Shown here in pieces: positions 9,601 to 17,022 of a stretch of DNA of 47,023 bases; position 1 is the first letter of the stretch, and each line of letters starts with the position of its first letter. Both the position numbers and the translations under genes were made by a program. This stretch comes from Firmicutes bacterium UBA5010 (GTDB taxonomy: Bacteria; Bacillota; Clostridia; Tissierellales; Sedimentibacteraceae): contig DGYI01000035.1 of NCBI GenBank assembly GCA_002396645.1, positions 129,321-176,343 on the forward strand, in the 5' to 3' direction. The notes beneath the pieces were generated by a model. That model had not been told where the DNA came from. It saw only the letters and a list, made by a program, of their open reading frames with translations, and ran no database searches.

Positions 9601-10205
9601 GCGGACTTGACCATGTATTAGCTTCGGGAGAAGACGTAAACGTATTGGTATTCGATACAGAAGTTTACTCAAATACAGGAGGACAGTCATCTAAGGCTAC
9701 TCCGACTGCTTCAGTTGCTAAATTTGCAGCAGCAGGAAAGAGAATTAAGAAAAAAGACTTAGGTATGATTTCTGCAACATACGGATATGTTTATGTTGCG
9801 CAAGTTGCTATAGGAGCTGACAAGAATCAATTCATGAAAGCTTTAACAGAAGCAGAAAGCTATCGTGGACCATCAATAATTATAGCTTATGCTCCATGTA
9901 TCAACCACGGAATTAAAGCAGGTATGGGCAAAACAGTAGACAGAGAGAAAAAAGCTGTTGATTCAGGATACTGGCATTTGTACAGATACAATCCATTACT
10001 GAAACAACAAGGCAAAAACCCATTCACATTGGATTCTAAAGAACCTACAGCATCATTTAAGGAATTCCTTGAAGGTGAAGTAAGATATACTTCATTAAGA
10101 GAGAGCTTCCCTGATGTAGCTGAAGAACTGTTCGGCGTGGCTGAAGAAAATGCAAAAGAAAGATTAGATTCTTACAAAAGAATGGCTGAAATGAAATACG
10201 AATAA
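6654..10205 (+). CDS. nifJ: Pyruvate:ferredoxin (flavodoxin) oxidoreductase
   Basis: 1183 residues, the single-chain homodimeric PFOR type. It converts pyruvate and CoA to acetyl-CoA, CO2 and reduced ferredoxin in the cytoplasm. Domains in order: N-terminal pyrimidine-binding domain with FPITPSSPMAE, the transketolase-like core and CoA domain, then two [4Fe-4S] motifs CIQCNQCSFVCP and CAGCGNCADICP, the proximal-cluster region starting SGACAGCGETAY, and the thiamine diphosphate site GDGWAYDIGYGGLDH followed by TEVYSNTGGQSSKATP. Unusual is a cysteine-rich insert at residues 625-636 (C625, C630, C633, C636), just before the ferredoxin domain. Strong AGGAGG ribosome site. Reduced ferredoxin from this enzyme would feed the hydrogenases encoded at 22-26 kb. 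Confidence 0.97.
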   Translation: MAKVMKTMDGNTAAAYVSYAFTEVAAIFPITPSSPMAELSDEWSANGKTNIFGQTVRVTELQSEAGAAGAVHGSLSAGALTTTYTASQGLLLMIPNMYKIAGELLPGVFHVTARAVAGHALSIFGDHSDVMAARQTGFALLASSSVQEVMDLGGVAHLTSIKTRVPFLHFFDGFRTSHEVQKIETIDYADFAKLVDYDAIKAFRDRALNPEHPVTKGTAQNPDIFFQAKEASNKFYEAIPDAVNSYMQEITKLTGREYKPFNYYGAADAEHVIVAMGSVTETIEEVIDYLTAKGEKVGLLIVHLYRPFSAKYFFDVMPKTVKKIAVLDRTKEPGAIGEPLYLDVQSLYYDSDNKPVIVGGRYGLGSKDTTPSQIFAVYENLKQDKPKNQFTIGINDDVTYSSLELKETVNVSAEGTVRCKFWGLGSDGTVGANKSAIKIIGDHTSLYAQGYFSYDSKKSGGITVSHLRFGKKPIRSTYLIDESDFASCSQQSYVDKYDVIAGLREGGNFLLNTSWSIEELENNLPAQMKKYIADKKINFYIINATKVAEELGLGNRTNMIMQAAFFKLANVIPVEEAVKYLEDAIVSSYGRKGDKIVDMNKAAVQRGISDLVKVEVPTSWAQAECAGSSCSSCSSCPSKPEFITDVVEPMNRQEGDKLPVSTFVGREDGTFPHGTSAYEKRGIAVHVPAWNIDNCIQCNQCSFVCPHASIRPFLVNAEEKANAPEGFETKKAVGKGFEGLEYRIQVSPLDCAGCGNCADICPAKEKALTMEPIDTQMKEAPRWNYAVDHVSIKDTVMDKNSVKGSQFAQPYLEFSGACAGCGETAYAKTVTQLYGDRMLIANATGCSSIWGGSAPSTPYCKDKNGKGPAWANSLFEDNAEYGYGMAVATRQIRESIKMAMETVLENTDSEDIKTAFNEWIASMEDAEASKAASAKVLNVLDGFKPCDCCEKAIKEILDKKDYLVKKSVWIFGGDGWAYDIGYGGLDHVLASGEDVNVLVFDTEVYSNTGGQSSKATPTASVAKFAAAGKRIKKKDLGMISATYGYVYVAQVAIGADKNQFMKALTEAESYRGPSIIIAYAPCINHGIKAGMGKTVDREKKAVDSGYWHLYRYNPLLKQQGKNPFTLDSKEPTASFKEFLEGEVRYTSLRESFPDVAEELFGVAEENAKERLDSYKRMAEMKYE

Positions 10206-10237
10206 AATTAATATATAATATCCGCAGGATATTTTAA

Positions 10238-10260
10238 ATGTTTCGGGTTGCCGAAACTAT
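10238..10260 (+). repeat. ATG-stem-ACTAT mini-hairpin, copy 1
   Basis: GTTTCGG pairs perfectly with CCGAAAC over a four-base loop, flanked by AT on the left and TAT on the right. It is one of six hairpins in the window with similar flanks and different stems (see 17023, 17060, 29120, 29145, 39791). Confidence 0.55.
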
Positions 10261-10296
10261 AATAAAAGGGTGGTATCGCGAACCGCCCTTTTATTA
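10260..10296 (+). terminator. Terminator with a T-box-like core downstream of nifJ
   Basis: A 15 bp stem with one G-U pair and a seven-base loop. The left arm and loop contain AAAGGGTGGTATCGCGA, which differs by one base from the usual T-box core AAGGGTGGTACCGCGA. There is no room for a normal T-box stem I, since nifJ ends only 54 bp upstream. It most likely acts as the nifJ terminator; a decayed T-box is a plausible origin. Confidence 0.6.
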
Positions 10297-10456
10297 TGCC
10301 ATCTTTATTATTAAGGAAAACTCACTGTTTTATTTTATATAAACATATGTTAAAATAAAATTTATACTATGTCTATACAATCATAGAGATGAAAAAATGA
10401 AGAAAACATTCTTCGTTTTATAAAAATATAAAAAATACCGGAAAGGAAGATATAGC

Positions 10457-11755
10457 ATGTTCAACAGAGAGATGTATAACAAAAGAATGGAATGGTTTAA
10501 GAACGATCGATTCGGCATGTTTATTCATTGGGGACTCTATTCAATACCCGCAAGAGGTGAGTGGATACGCTCAACAGAAAGAATGAGCATCAAAGACTAT
10601 GAACAATATTTTGAAGAATTTAATCCGGAAAGCTTCGAGCCGGAAGTTTGGGCGAAGCTTGCGAAAGAAGCAGGAATGAAATATGCCGTTCTTACCGCAA
10701 AACACCACGACGGTTTTTGCTTATTTGATACAAAATTAACAGAGTACAAATCAACAAACACTAAATCAGGAAGAGATTTTGTCAGAGAATATTTAGAAGC
10801 GTTCAGAAAAGAAGGAATTAAGGTAGGGCTGTATTTTTCTTTAATCGATTGGCACCACCCTGATTATCCTCACTACAAAGATATGCATCACCCGATGAGA
10901 GATAATAAAGAGTATGAAGGAAAAGTACATAATTTTGATAATTATCTGGAATTTATGCATGCGCAGGTTAAAGAGCTTTGTACAGAATACGGAAAGCTTG
11001 ATATGATGTGGTTTGATTTTTCTTACGGAGATATGAAGGGTGAAAAATGGCAGGCTGATAAGCTGATGAAAATGGTGAGAACATATCAGCCCGATATAAT
11101 AGTTGACAATCGATTGGAAGTCAGCGGTGAGGGCTTTGGATCTATAGCTACCCAAAATCCGACATCATATAGCGGAGACTATGTCAGTCCTGAGCAGATT
11201 ATTCCTCCAAACGGACTTTTTGATGAGGAAGGCAATGAACTTGCTTGGGAAGCTTGCATCACAATGAATGATAACTGGGGATATACAGCACTTGATAAGA
11301 ATTTCAAGCCTGCCTCAACTATCATAAAAAAACTTGTCGAGTGTGTAAGTAAAAACGGAAATATGCTTCTTAATATAGGACCTGATGCAAACGGAAGAAT
11401 CCCGAAGGAGTCAGTTCAGATACTAAAAGAAATAGGAAGCTGGATGAAGTATAACAATAAGAGTATATATGGATGTAAGGCTTCAAGTATTCCCAAGCCT
11501 GAAAACGGAAGAATTACTCAAAACGGAAAAAAGATATATTACCATGTAATGGAGAACTCTATAGGATATATTCCTCTTTACGGAATAAAGACAGGCGAGG
11601 TCGAAAAAATTCGTCTGCTTTATGACGGTACCGAATTAAAGATTGTGAATAACTGGATAGTGAATAATTATCCTGACATAGTATTTGTTAACATAAGCAA
11701 AACTCCGTATTTACCTGATTCTATAGATACTGTTGTTGAAGTTACCATTAAATAG
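10457..11755 (+). CDS. Alpha-L-fucosidase, GH29 family
   Basis: 432 residues. GH29 enzymes release L-fucose from glycans with retention. The N-terminal catalytic barrel has RFGMFIHWGLYS, the AKHHDGFCLFDTK block (H83, H84, D85) and DMMWFDFSYG, where D187 is the expected nucleophile. A small beta-sandwich domain probably covers the last 80 residues. There is no signal peptide, so it should act inside the cell on imported fucosylated sugars. No transporter or fucose pathway gene is adjacent. The 250 bp upstream hold the nifJ terminator and an AT-rich stretch with no clear promoter; the ribosome site is GGAAAGGAAG. Confidence 0.88.
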   Translation: MFNREMYNKRMEWFKNDRFGMFIHWGLYSIPARGEWIRSTERMSIKDYEQYFEEFNPESFEPEVWAKLAKEAGMKYAVLTAKHHDGFCLFDTKLTEYKSTNTKSGRDFVREYLEAFRKEGIKVGLYFSLIDWHHPDYPHYKDMHHPMRDNKEYEGKVHNFDNYLEFMHAQVKELCTEYGKLDMMWFDFSYGDMKGEKWQADKLMKMVRTYQPDIIVDNRLEVSGEGFGSIATQNPTSYSGDYVSPEQIIPPNGLFDEEGNELAWEACITMNDNWGYTALDKNFKPASTIIKKLVECVSKNGNMLLNIGPDANGRIPKESVQILKEIGSWMKYNNKSIYGCKASSIPKPENGRITQNGKKIYYHVMENSIGYIPLYGIKTGEVEKIRLLYDGTELKIVNNWIVNNYPDIVFVNISKTPYLPDSIDTVVEVTIK

Positions 11756-11791
11756 TTAATTGCAAATCAGGTCATAACTTATAAAATAACC

Positions 11792-11820
11792 TTGTTTTGG
11801 GCAGTAAAAAAGTATATAAT
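11792..11820 (+). promoter_or_regulatory. Promoter of the small protein and Agr-like two-component genes
   Basis: TTGTTT, 17 bp, TATAAT at 11815-11820, about 50 bp before the start of the 96-residue gene. Confidence 0.6.
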
Positions 11821-11869
11821 GTTTATGCCGATATTATTCGACATAATATTATCAGACAAAGGAGAAACT

Positions 11870-12160
11870 ATGAAAGCTTATGATTTAATAAATAAAGTTG
11901 AACTTGAAGTTACAACTAATGATTTGATAAACCTTATGAGAAATAACAGACAGGTTGAATTTACTCTTAAAGAAAAGGAAACTGATGATGTAGGTTATCT
12001 TACATGGGACAAAGAGTATTGGACACTTGTTATTGATAACAGATTTATGCGTACTTACTCATTAGAGGGAAGAACATTGATGGAATCAACAGCTCATAAT
12101 ATATATGATTTACAAAATGATTTTCATCCTGAAAAAGCTGTCAAAATAGAAATTAACTAA
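11870..12160 (+). CDS. Small hypothetical protein upstream of an Agr-like pair
   Basis: 96 residues, soluble, rich in charged residues, with no cysteines and no membrane segment. I do not recognise the family. It shows a plausible alternating strand pattern (VEFTLKEKE, YWTLVIDNRFM) in the middle. The start is ATG 11870 behind AAAGGAG; an in-frame start 78 bases earlier overlaps the promoter and is rejected. It is 25 bp upstream of the response regulator gene in the same direction, so it is probably cotranscribed. Confidence 0.6.
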   Translation: MKAYDLINKVELEVTTNDLINLMRNNRQVEFTLKEKETDDVGYLTWDKEYWTLVIDNRFMRTYSLEGRTLMESTAHNIYDLQNDFHPEKAVKIEIN

Positions 12161-12185
12161 AAAACAAATCTGGAGGGATATTGTT

Positions 12186-12926
12186 ATGGTTAATGTTGTT
12201 ATTTGTGATGATGATACACAAATATGCGTTAAACTAAAGAAATCTTTAAAAGAAAATCTTAAATTTGAATACAGGCTTTATGAATTTCATGATTTTGACT
12301 TGAATTTTTATGAATATATTTTATACAATAATATCCCTACCATTTATATTTTGGATATTGAGCTTCAGAATGCAAAGACAGATGGTTACGGAATAGCAAA
12401 AAAAATAAGAAAAGCAAGGGCTTACAATGATGAAATAATCTTTCTGTCAAGCTATACATCCGGTATAATAAATACCTATAAGTATAAAATAAAGCCTGTT
12501 GATTTTATAGAAAAGACCAATTACTATATTCTGGACCTTATCAATGCTGTAGAAGAGGCTAAAGCAAGGATAGGAAGCAGAGTTATGGAAGAAGACAGCG
12601 GGTCTCTTTTAATAAATGAATTTAAAGAATTATTCAGGATAAAATATAAGCATATAATTTCCATAGAAAAAATAAAGAACAGTAAAAAAATTGAAATTAC
12701 AGCAGTCCCGGATTCTTCATGCAATAAAGAAATATTCACTACTTATAAGGCAATAGAAAAGATAAATGAAGAATTGGATGATAGATTCTGTCAAATTTCG
12801 AGAGGAATAATAATCAATAAAAATCATATTAAGCAAATTAGTGCAAGCGGGCAAATAATTATGTCCAATGGGCAGATCTTTATAAGCTCAGCTAAGAAAA
12901 TTAAGGAGCTAAAGGATGAACTATAG
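12186..12926 (+). CDS. LytTR-family (AgrA-like) response regulator
   Basis: 246 residues. The receiver domain (about 1-125) has the acidic pocket ICDDD at 7-10 and a phospho-acceptor D57 in IYILDIEL. The LytTR DNA-binding domain (about 140-246) shows IKYKHIISIEKIKNSKKIEI and the ISRGIIINKNHI block. Such regulators control peptide quorum sensing, bacteriocins or surface factors. Its stop overlaps the start of the kinase gene by 11 bp, so the two are translationally coupled. No agrD/agrB-type genes are visible nearby. Confidence 0.9.
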   Translation: MVNVVICDDDTQICVKLKKSLKENLKFEYRLYEFHDFDLNFYEYILYNNIPTIYILDIELQNAKTDGYGIAKKIRKARAYNDEIIFLSSYTSGIINTYKYKIKPVDFIEKTNYYILDLINAVEEAKARIGSRVMEEDSGSLLINEFKELFRIKYKHIISIEKIKNSKKIEITAVPDSSCNKEIFTTYKAIEKINEELDDRFCQISRGIIINKNHIKQISASGQIIMSNGQIFISSAKKIKELKDEL

Positions 12927-14205
12927 TTTCAATCTTTTTATATATACATTTGTAAAGAGCTATATATATGTTGTTTTATTGCCATCTAAACTATTAAATG
13001 AAAAAAAATATGTAAATTATAAAGCTATAGCATCAGCCTTAACTATTGCTGTTATATTAAACTATATGCCTGATATAAATTTCGTTATAAAGGCAATATT
13101 GACTGTAATTTTAAATTTTATAGTTATTGGTCTTATATATCGGAAAGGAAATGTAATATCGCTGATAATGAGTCTGATAGGATTCACAATAGTTTTTATA
13201 TGCGATGAAATCACAGAAGTGATATTTGTAAAACTATTTAATGTAGATTTAATATATATAAGTTATTATACAGCAACCGTGATGCAAATGACCCTGACTT
13301 TGTTTTTGCTTTCTGTCATTTTTTGCTGTGTTTTAAGAGCTCAATCTCTTTTTGAAGAACTGAAAGAGTACAGATTTGAAAGAAAAAACATGAATATTAT
13401 TTTTATATATATTATATTTTCTATATTATTCTTGGCATTGATAGGATATAGAATAAAAACCGAGGAATTTTTCAGAAAAGATTATATTATAGGTGTGATG
13501 CTTCTTATAATATATGTCATAACGAGTTCAGTTTATTTAATTCAAATAAAAGAATTAATTCGAAGCAAAAACGATTATGACACTATTTATAACTATATAT
13601 CCAACGTCGAAAAGGTTGCGGGCCAACTAAAAAAACAAGAACATGAGCATGACAATCAGCTTATAGCTATAAAGGCATTTGCACAAGAAAAAAAATCAGA
13701 AGAAACAATTAATTTCATAGATAATATATTAAAAAATAAAATAAAAAATAAGATAAGCGCGAATGTAGGCTTAGATAAGATACAAGACAGTATATTAAAA
13801 ACCTTGCTTGTTCATAAGATTAACAGCGCAACAGGCTTTGGCTTAAGAGTTGAGGCTTTTATAAGAAAAGAAATACTTCCCGTAAACAATATTTCTCCTA
13901 AGGATATGGCAAATATAATAGGAATAATAATGGATAATGCCATAGAAGGTGCAAATGAATCAGATCAAAAATATATCAGTATATTAATTGACGAGGATGA
14001 AGATTCTGAAGAACTTAATATTACCATTTCCAACACATATAATGAGATTCCTAAAATTTACGAGGCAGGCAGATCTACAAAGGGAGAATATAGAGGAAAC
14101 GGACTGTCTATATTAGAGGATATAGAGGAAGAAAATGAAAGAATTAAAATAAGCACAGAGTTGACAGAAGAATTGTTTATACAAGATATATTTATAAAAA
14201 TTTAA
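12916..14205 (+). CDS. AgrC-like sensor histidine kinase (GHKL ATPase)
   Basis: 429 residues. About six hydrophobic segments occupy residues 1-210. A dimerisation helix follows with EHEHDNQLIAI, where H245 followed by D is the likely phospho-acceptor as in AgrC. The ATP-binding domain has the N box IIMDNAIEGA and a G box GEYRGNGLSIL. It sits in the cytoplasmic membrane and should phosphorylate the LytTR regulator encoded just upstream. The ligand is unknown; the multi-pass N-terminal half without a large external domain fits a peptide pheromone or small lipophilic signal. Confidence 0.9.
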   Translation: MNYSFNLFIYTFVKSYIYVVLLPSKLLNEKKYVNYKAIASALTIAVILNYMPDINFVIKAILTVILNFIVIGLIYRKGNVISLIMSLIGFTIVFICDEITEVIFVKLFNVDLIYISYYTATVMQMTLTLFLLSVIFCCVLRAQSLFEELKEYRFERKNMNIIFIYIIFSILFLALIGYRIKTEEFFRKDYIIGVMLLIIYVITSSVYLIQIKELIRSKNDYDTIYNYISNVEKVAGQLKKQEHEHDNQLIAIKAFAQEKKSEETINFIDNILKNKIKNKISANVGLDKIQDSILKTLLVHKINSATGFGLRVEAFIRKEILPVNNISPKDMANIIGIIMDNAIEGANESDQKYISILIDEDEDSEELNITISNTYNEIPKIYEAGRSTKGEYRGNGLSILEDIEEENERIKISTELTEELFIQDIFIKI

Positions 14206-14294
14206 TATCGGTATTTAAAAATATTCCATTTATTATTAGGGACATTAAAAAACGTTTTCCGAGGTTTTTTTATTTTTTTTATTTTTTAATATGC

Positions 14295-14300
14295 TATACT
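14295..14300 (+). promoter_or_regulatory. Extended -10 promoter of a candidate small RNA
   Basis: TGCTATACT gives a TGn extended -10 with box TATACT. The -35 region is only T-rich, which is tolerated by extended -10 promoters. Transcription would start near 14307. Confidence 0.5.
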
Positions 14301-14306
14301 AAGCCC

Positions 14307-14430
14307 ATAATAGATATGGAGATGACATCACGAGTTTAAGGGATTGTACTCCGATGTTGTCTTCATAGAATCTATTCTAGAGGGATGTTTTTAATAGATT
14401 AGGAGTCCGTGCGTAGGACCCCTTTTTTTT
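14307..14430 (+). ncRNA. Candidate structured small RNA or orphan riboswitch
   Basis: About 124 nt between an extended -10 and an intrinsic terminator. The 5' part folds into a long hairpin: 14309-14315 with 14370-14376, and 14316-14329 with 14353-14366, with three G-U pairs. The segment AATCTATT at 14369-14376 can instead pair with AATAGATT at 14393-14400 over all eight bases, so two folds compete. The terminator is 14402-14408 with 14416-14422 (one mismatch) followed by eight T. It matches no RNA family I know. It lies 100 bp after the Agr-like kinase gene. Confidence 0.55.
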
Positions 14431-14437
14431 ATTTAAT

Positions 14438-14487
14438 TAGGAAAGTTCTCTTTCCTACTAAAGAGCGAAACTTGTTTCGCTTTTTTA
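14438..14487 (+). terminator. Hairpin plus intrinsic terminator
   Basis: TAGGAAAG pairs with CTTTCCTA over a four-base loop (14438-14457). Then AGCGAAA pairs with TTTCGCT (14464-14481) and six T follow. The second hairpin is a good terminator and could back up the one at 14402-14430. Confidence 0.65.
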
Positions 14488-14516
14488 TTGAATCTTTTAT
14501 GTTTTTACTATATAAT
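14488..14516 (+). promoter_or_regulatory. Promoter of the D-serine dehydratase gene
   Basis: TTGAAT, 17 bp, TATAAT at 14511-14516. The predicted 130-nt leader carries a perfect 9 bp hairpin at 14560-14580 (GAATCGGAC with GTCCGATTC) of unknown role. Confidence 0.65.
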
Positions 14517-14651
14517 ATCTGTAAACTCAATATTTGTTTGAATTTAAATATATTAAAATGAATCGGACATAGTCCGATTCTATTTCGACTTTAATAATAT
14601 TTTCCGGGAAATTTTTTGACGAATTTTAATATTGAAAGGTGAAATTTCAAA

Positions 14652-15971
14652 ATGGTAAATTTATATGATATCTTGAAAAATAATAAAAGCTTAAAAGATG
14701 TATCTGATTTGAAAGAAACAGTCTGGATAAATGATGATTTAAAAAACTTTGATTCAGTCAAGGATAATTTTGATATTAACTTTAAACATATATATGATGC
14801 ACAAAAAAGACTTGAAAGATATGCACCTCTTATAAGAATTCTGTTCAGCGAAACTGAAGAAAGCAAAGGCATAATTGAATCAAAGATTGTAGAAATAAGC
14901 AAAATGAAAAATCTGCTTGAAGATAAATATAATACTCATATTTTGGGAAGACTTTTATTAAAGCTCGACAGCCATTTGCCAATAGCAGGGTCTGTCAAAT
15001 CAAGAGAAGGAATATATGAGGTTTTAAGATATGCAGAAAAATTAGCACTGGAAAATAATTTGATTAAGGAAACAGATGATTATTCATTGCTTGCTTCAGA
15101 TGAAAGCAGAAAATTTTTCAGCAAATACACGATACAGGCCGGCTCTACAGGAAATCTGGGACTCAGTATCGGAATTATGAGTTCAAAATTAGGATTTAAA
15201 ACGATAATTCATATGTCTTCAGACGCTAAGACTTGGAAAAAAGAAATGCTAAGAGACTGCGGAGTTGAAGTCAGAGAATATGAAACAGATTATTCGATAG
15301 CTGTAGATAAGGGTCGCCAAGAATCCTCAAAAGATGATATGAGCTATTTTGTAGATGATGAAAATTCGATGAATTTGTTTTTAGGATATAGTGTTGCTGC
15401 ACTAAGATTAAAAAATCAGCTTGAGGAAATGAAAATAAAGGTTGATAAAGAGCATCCTCTATTTGTATATTTGCCTTGCGGAATAGGCGGAGCACCCGGC
15501 GGAATTGCCTTTGGCTTAAAACATGTTTTTGCTGATAATGTTCATTGCTTTTTTGTCGAGCCTACTCATGCGCCGTGTATGCTGATAGGTATGGCTACTA
15601 AACTTCATGATAAAATAAGCGTAAACGATTTTAATATAGACGGTAAAACCGAAGCGGACGGCTTAGCTGTCGGAAGAGCTTCAAAGCTTGTAGGAAAGTA
15701 TATGGAAAACATTCTAAGCGGAATATTTACAATTGACGACTACAAGCTTTATGATATATTGAAAATGCTTTACAATAGTGAGAATATCAATATCGAGCCA
15801 TCAGCCTGTGCAGCGTTTGAAGGGCTTATATCTTCGGAAGATGAAGAAATAAGTAAATATATCAATCATCATAAGCTATCGGAATATATAGATAATTCAA
15901 CTCACATAGCTTGGGCTACAGGAGGAAGTTTAGTTCCTGAGGAAGTTATGCGGGAATACTTTTTAAAATAA
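14652..15971 (+). CDS. dsdA: D-serine ammonia-lyase (dehydratase)
   Basis: 439 residues, the family's usual length. It uses PLP to convert D-serine to pyruvate and ammonia in the cytoplasm. The PLP lysine is K116 in LPIAGSVKSREGIYEVL and the phosphate-binding loop is GSTGNLG at 164-170, both as in DsdA; the glycine-rich PCGIGGAPGG segment follows. It is monocistronic: it has its own promoter, and the next gene starts 91 bp later with its own ribosome site. Start ATG 14652 is preceded by GAAAGGTG. No dsdC or dsdX neighbour is present. Confidence 0.93.
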   Translation: MVNLYDILKNNKSLKDVSDLKETVWINDDLKNFDSVKDNFDINFKHIYDAQKRLERYAPLIRILFSETEESKGIIESKIVEISKMKNLLEDKYNTHILGRLLLKLDSHLPIAGSVKSREGIYEVLRYAEKLALENNLIKETDDYSLLASDESRKFFSKYTIQAGSTGNLGLSIGIMSSKLGFKTIIHMSSDAKTWKKEMLRDCGVEVREYETDYSIAVDKGRQESSKDDMSYFVDDENSMNLFLGYSVAALRLKNQLEEMKIKVDKEHPLFVYLPCGIGGAPGGIAFGLKHVFADNVHCFFVEPTHAPCMLIGMATKLHDKISVNDFNIDGKTEADGLAVGRASKLVGKYMENILSGIFTIDDYKLYDILKMLYNSENINIEPSACAAFEGLISSEDEEISKYINHHKLSEYIDNSTHIAWATGGSLVPEEVMREYFLK

Positions 15972-16062
15972 CGATTTAAGATGATTTTACAAGTGATATT
16001 TGACTTTAATACATATATAAGGTAGAATAATGTTAGGCGAAAAAATAATTTTGGAGGATACT

Positions 16063-16884
16063 ATGGATAAATTAATTATTACAGCCGCAATTTGCGGAGC
16101 AGAAGTAACAAAAGAGCAAAATCCTGCTGTTCCTTATACGATTGAGGAAATAGTAAGAGAAGCAAAATCAGCATATGATGCGGGAGCATCAATAATTCAT
16201 CTTCATGTAAGATGGGATGACGGAACTCCTACGCAGGATACAAAGAGATTTCAAGAGGCAGTAGATGCTATCAGAAAAGTTTGCCCGGATGCTATAATTC
16301 AGCCTTCTACAGGCGGCGCAGTCGGTATGACAGACTTAGAGAGATTAGCTTCTACAGATATTGTTCCTACACCTGAATTCGCAACATTAGATTGTGGAAC
16401 ATGCAACTTTGGCGGAGACGAAATATTTGTTAATACTGATAACACAGTATTCAATTTTGCTAAAATCATGAAAGAAAAAGGTATCAAGCCTGAGCTTGAA
16501 GTATTTGACAAGGGAATGATAGATATAGCTTTAAAGGCAGACAGAAAAGGTCTGTTAGTTCATCCTTTACATTTTGACTTTGTTATGGGAGTACAAATAT
16601 CTGCTACACTTCGTGACTTAGTATTCATGGCAGGAAGTATACCGCAAGGATCGACATGGACAGCAACAGGTGTTGGAAGAAGCGCATGGAACATAGCTGC
16701 AGCTACTATTGCAATGGGCGGACATGTAAGAATCGGATTTGAGGATAATCTGTATCTTGAAAAGGGCGTTTTAGCAAAATCAAACGGAGAAATGGTTGAA
16801 AAAGTTGTTAAATTAGCAAAACTATTAGGAAGAGAAATAGCAACTCCGGATGAAGCAAGAGAAATCTTGAGTATGAAAAAATAG
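16063..16884 (+). CDS. Beta-keto acid cleavage enzyme (BKACE/Kce family)
   Basis: 273 residues, typical of the Zn-dependent BKACE family (formerly DUF849), whose founder Kce cleaves 3-keto-5-aminohexanoate with acetyl-CoA in lysine fermentation. The zinc-binding pattern IIHLHVR is near residue 45, with AAICGAEV at the N-terminus and GATTL-equivalent GVGRSAWN late in the protein. No other lysine-fermentation gene is adjacent, so its beta-keto acid substrate is open. ATG 16063 has GGAGG at 16053-16057; an in-frame ATG 33 bases earlier lacks such a site. Confidence 0.85.
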   Translation: MDKLIITAAICGAEVTKEQNPAVPYTIEEIVREAKSAYDAGASIIHLHVRWDDGTPTQDTKRFQEAVDAIRKVCPDAIIQPSTGGAVGMTDLERLASTDIVPTPEFATLDCGTCNFGGDEIFVNTDNTVFNFAKIMKEKGIKPELEVFDKGMIDIALKADRKGLLVHPLHFDFVMGVQISATLRDLVFMAGSIPQGSTWTATGVGRSAWNIAAATIAMGGHVRIGFEDNLYLEKGVLAKSNGEMVEKVVKLAKLLGREIATPDEAREILSMKK

Positions 16885-16916
16885 ATGAATAAACTCGAAT
16901 AAAAAATATATATAAA

Positions 16917-16956
16917 AAATTGTTTCTTTAAATTATAAGAAACAATTTTTTTGTTT
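16917..16956 (+). terminator. Intrinsic terminator after the BKACE gene
   Basis: A perfect 12 bp stem, AAATTGTTTCTT with AAGAAACAATTT, eight-base loop, continuing into a T run. Confidence 0.85.
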
Positions 16957-16972
16957 TAGTATTATATCACTA

Positions 16973-17001
16973 TTCACAAAATATCATATATGTGTTATAC
17001 T
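16973..17001 (+). promoter_or_regulatory. Promoter of glpX
   Basis: TTCACA, 17 bp, TATACT at 16996-17001. A second possible -10 (TATAAT) follows within ten bases. Either gives a leader of about 100 nt that carries two mini-hairpins. Confidence 0.6.
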
Positions 17002-17022
17002 GATTATATAATGTAATATGGA

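Noticed and set aside
10100..10300. A complete T-box leader before the fucosidase gene
   Set aside because: The upstream part would have to lie in nifJ coding sequence, and no specifier stem or AGTA-type loop could be found. Only the antiterminator-like core is present.
14206..14650. AgrD-like signal peptide gene near the Agr-like pair
   Set aside because: No short frame with a ribosome site, a cysteine and an amphipathic start was found in the gap; the DNA is mostly hairpins and terminators.
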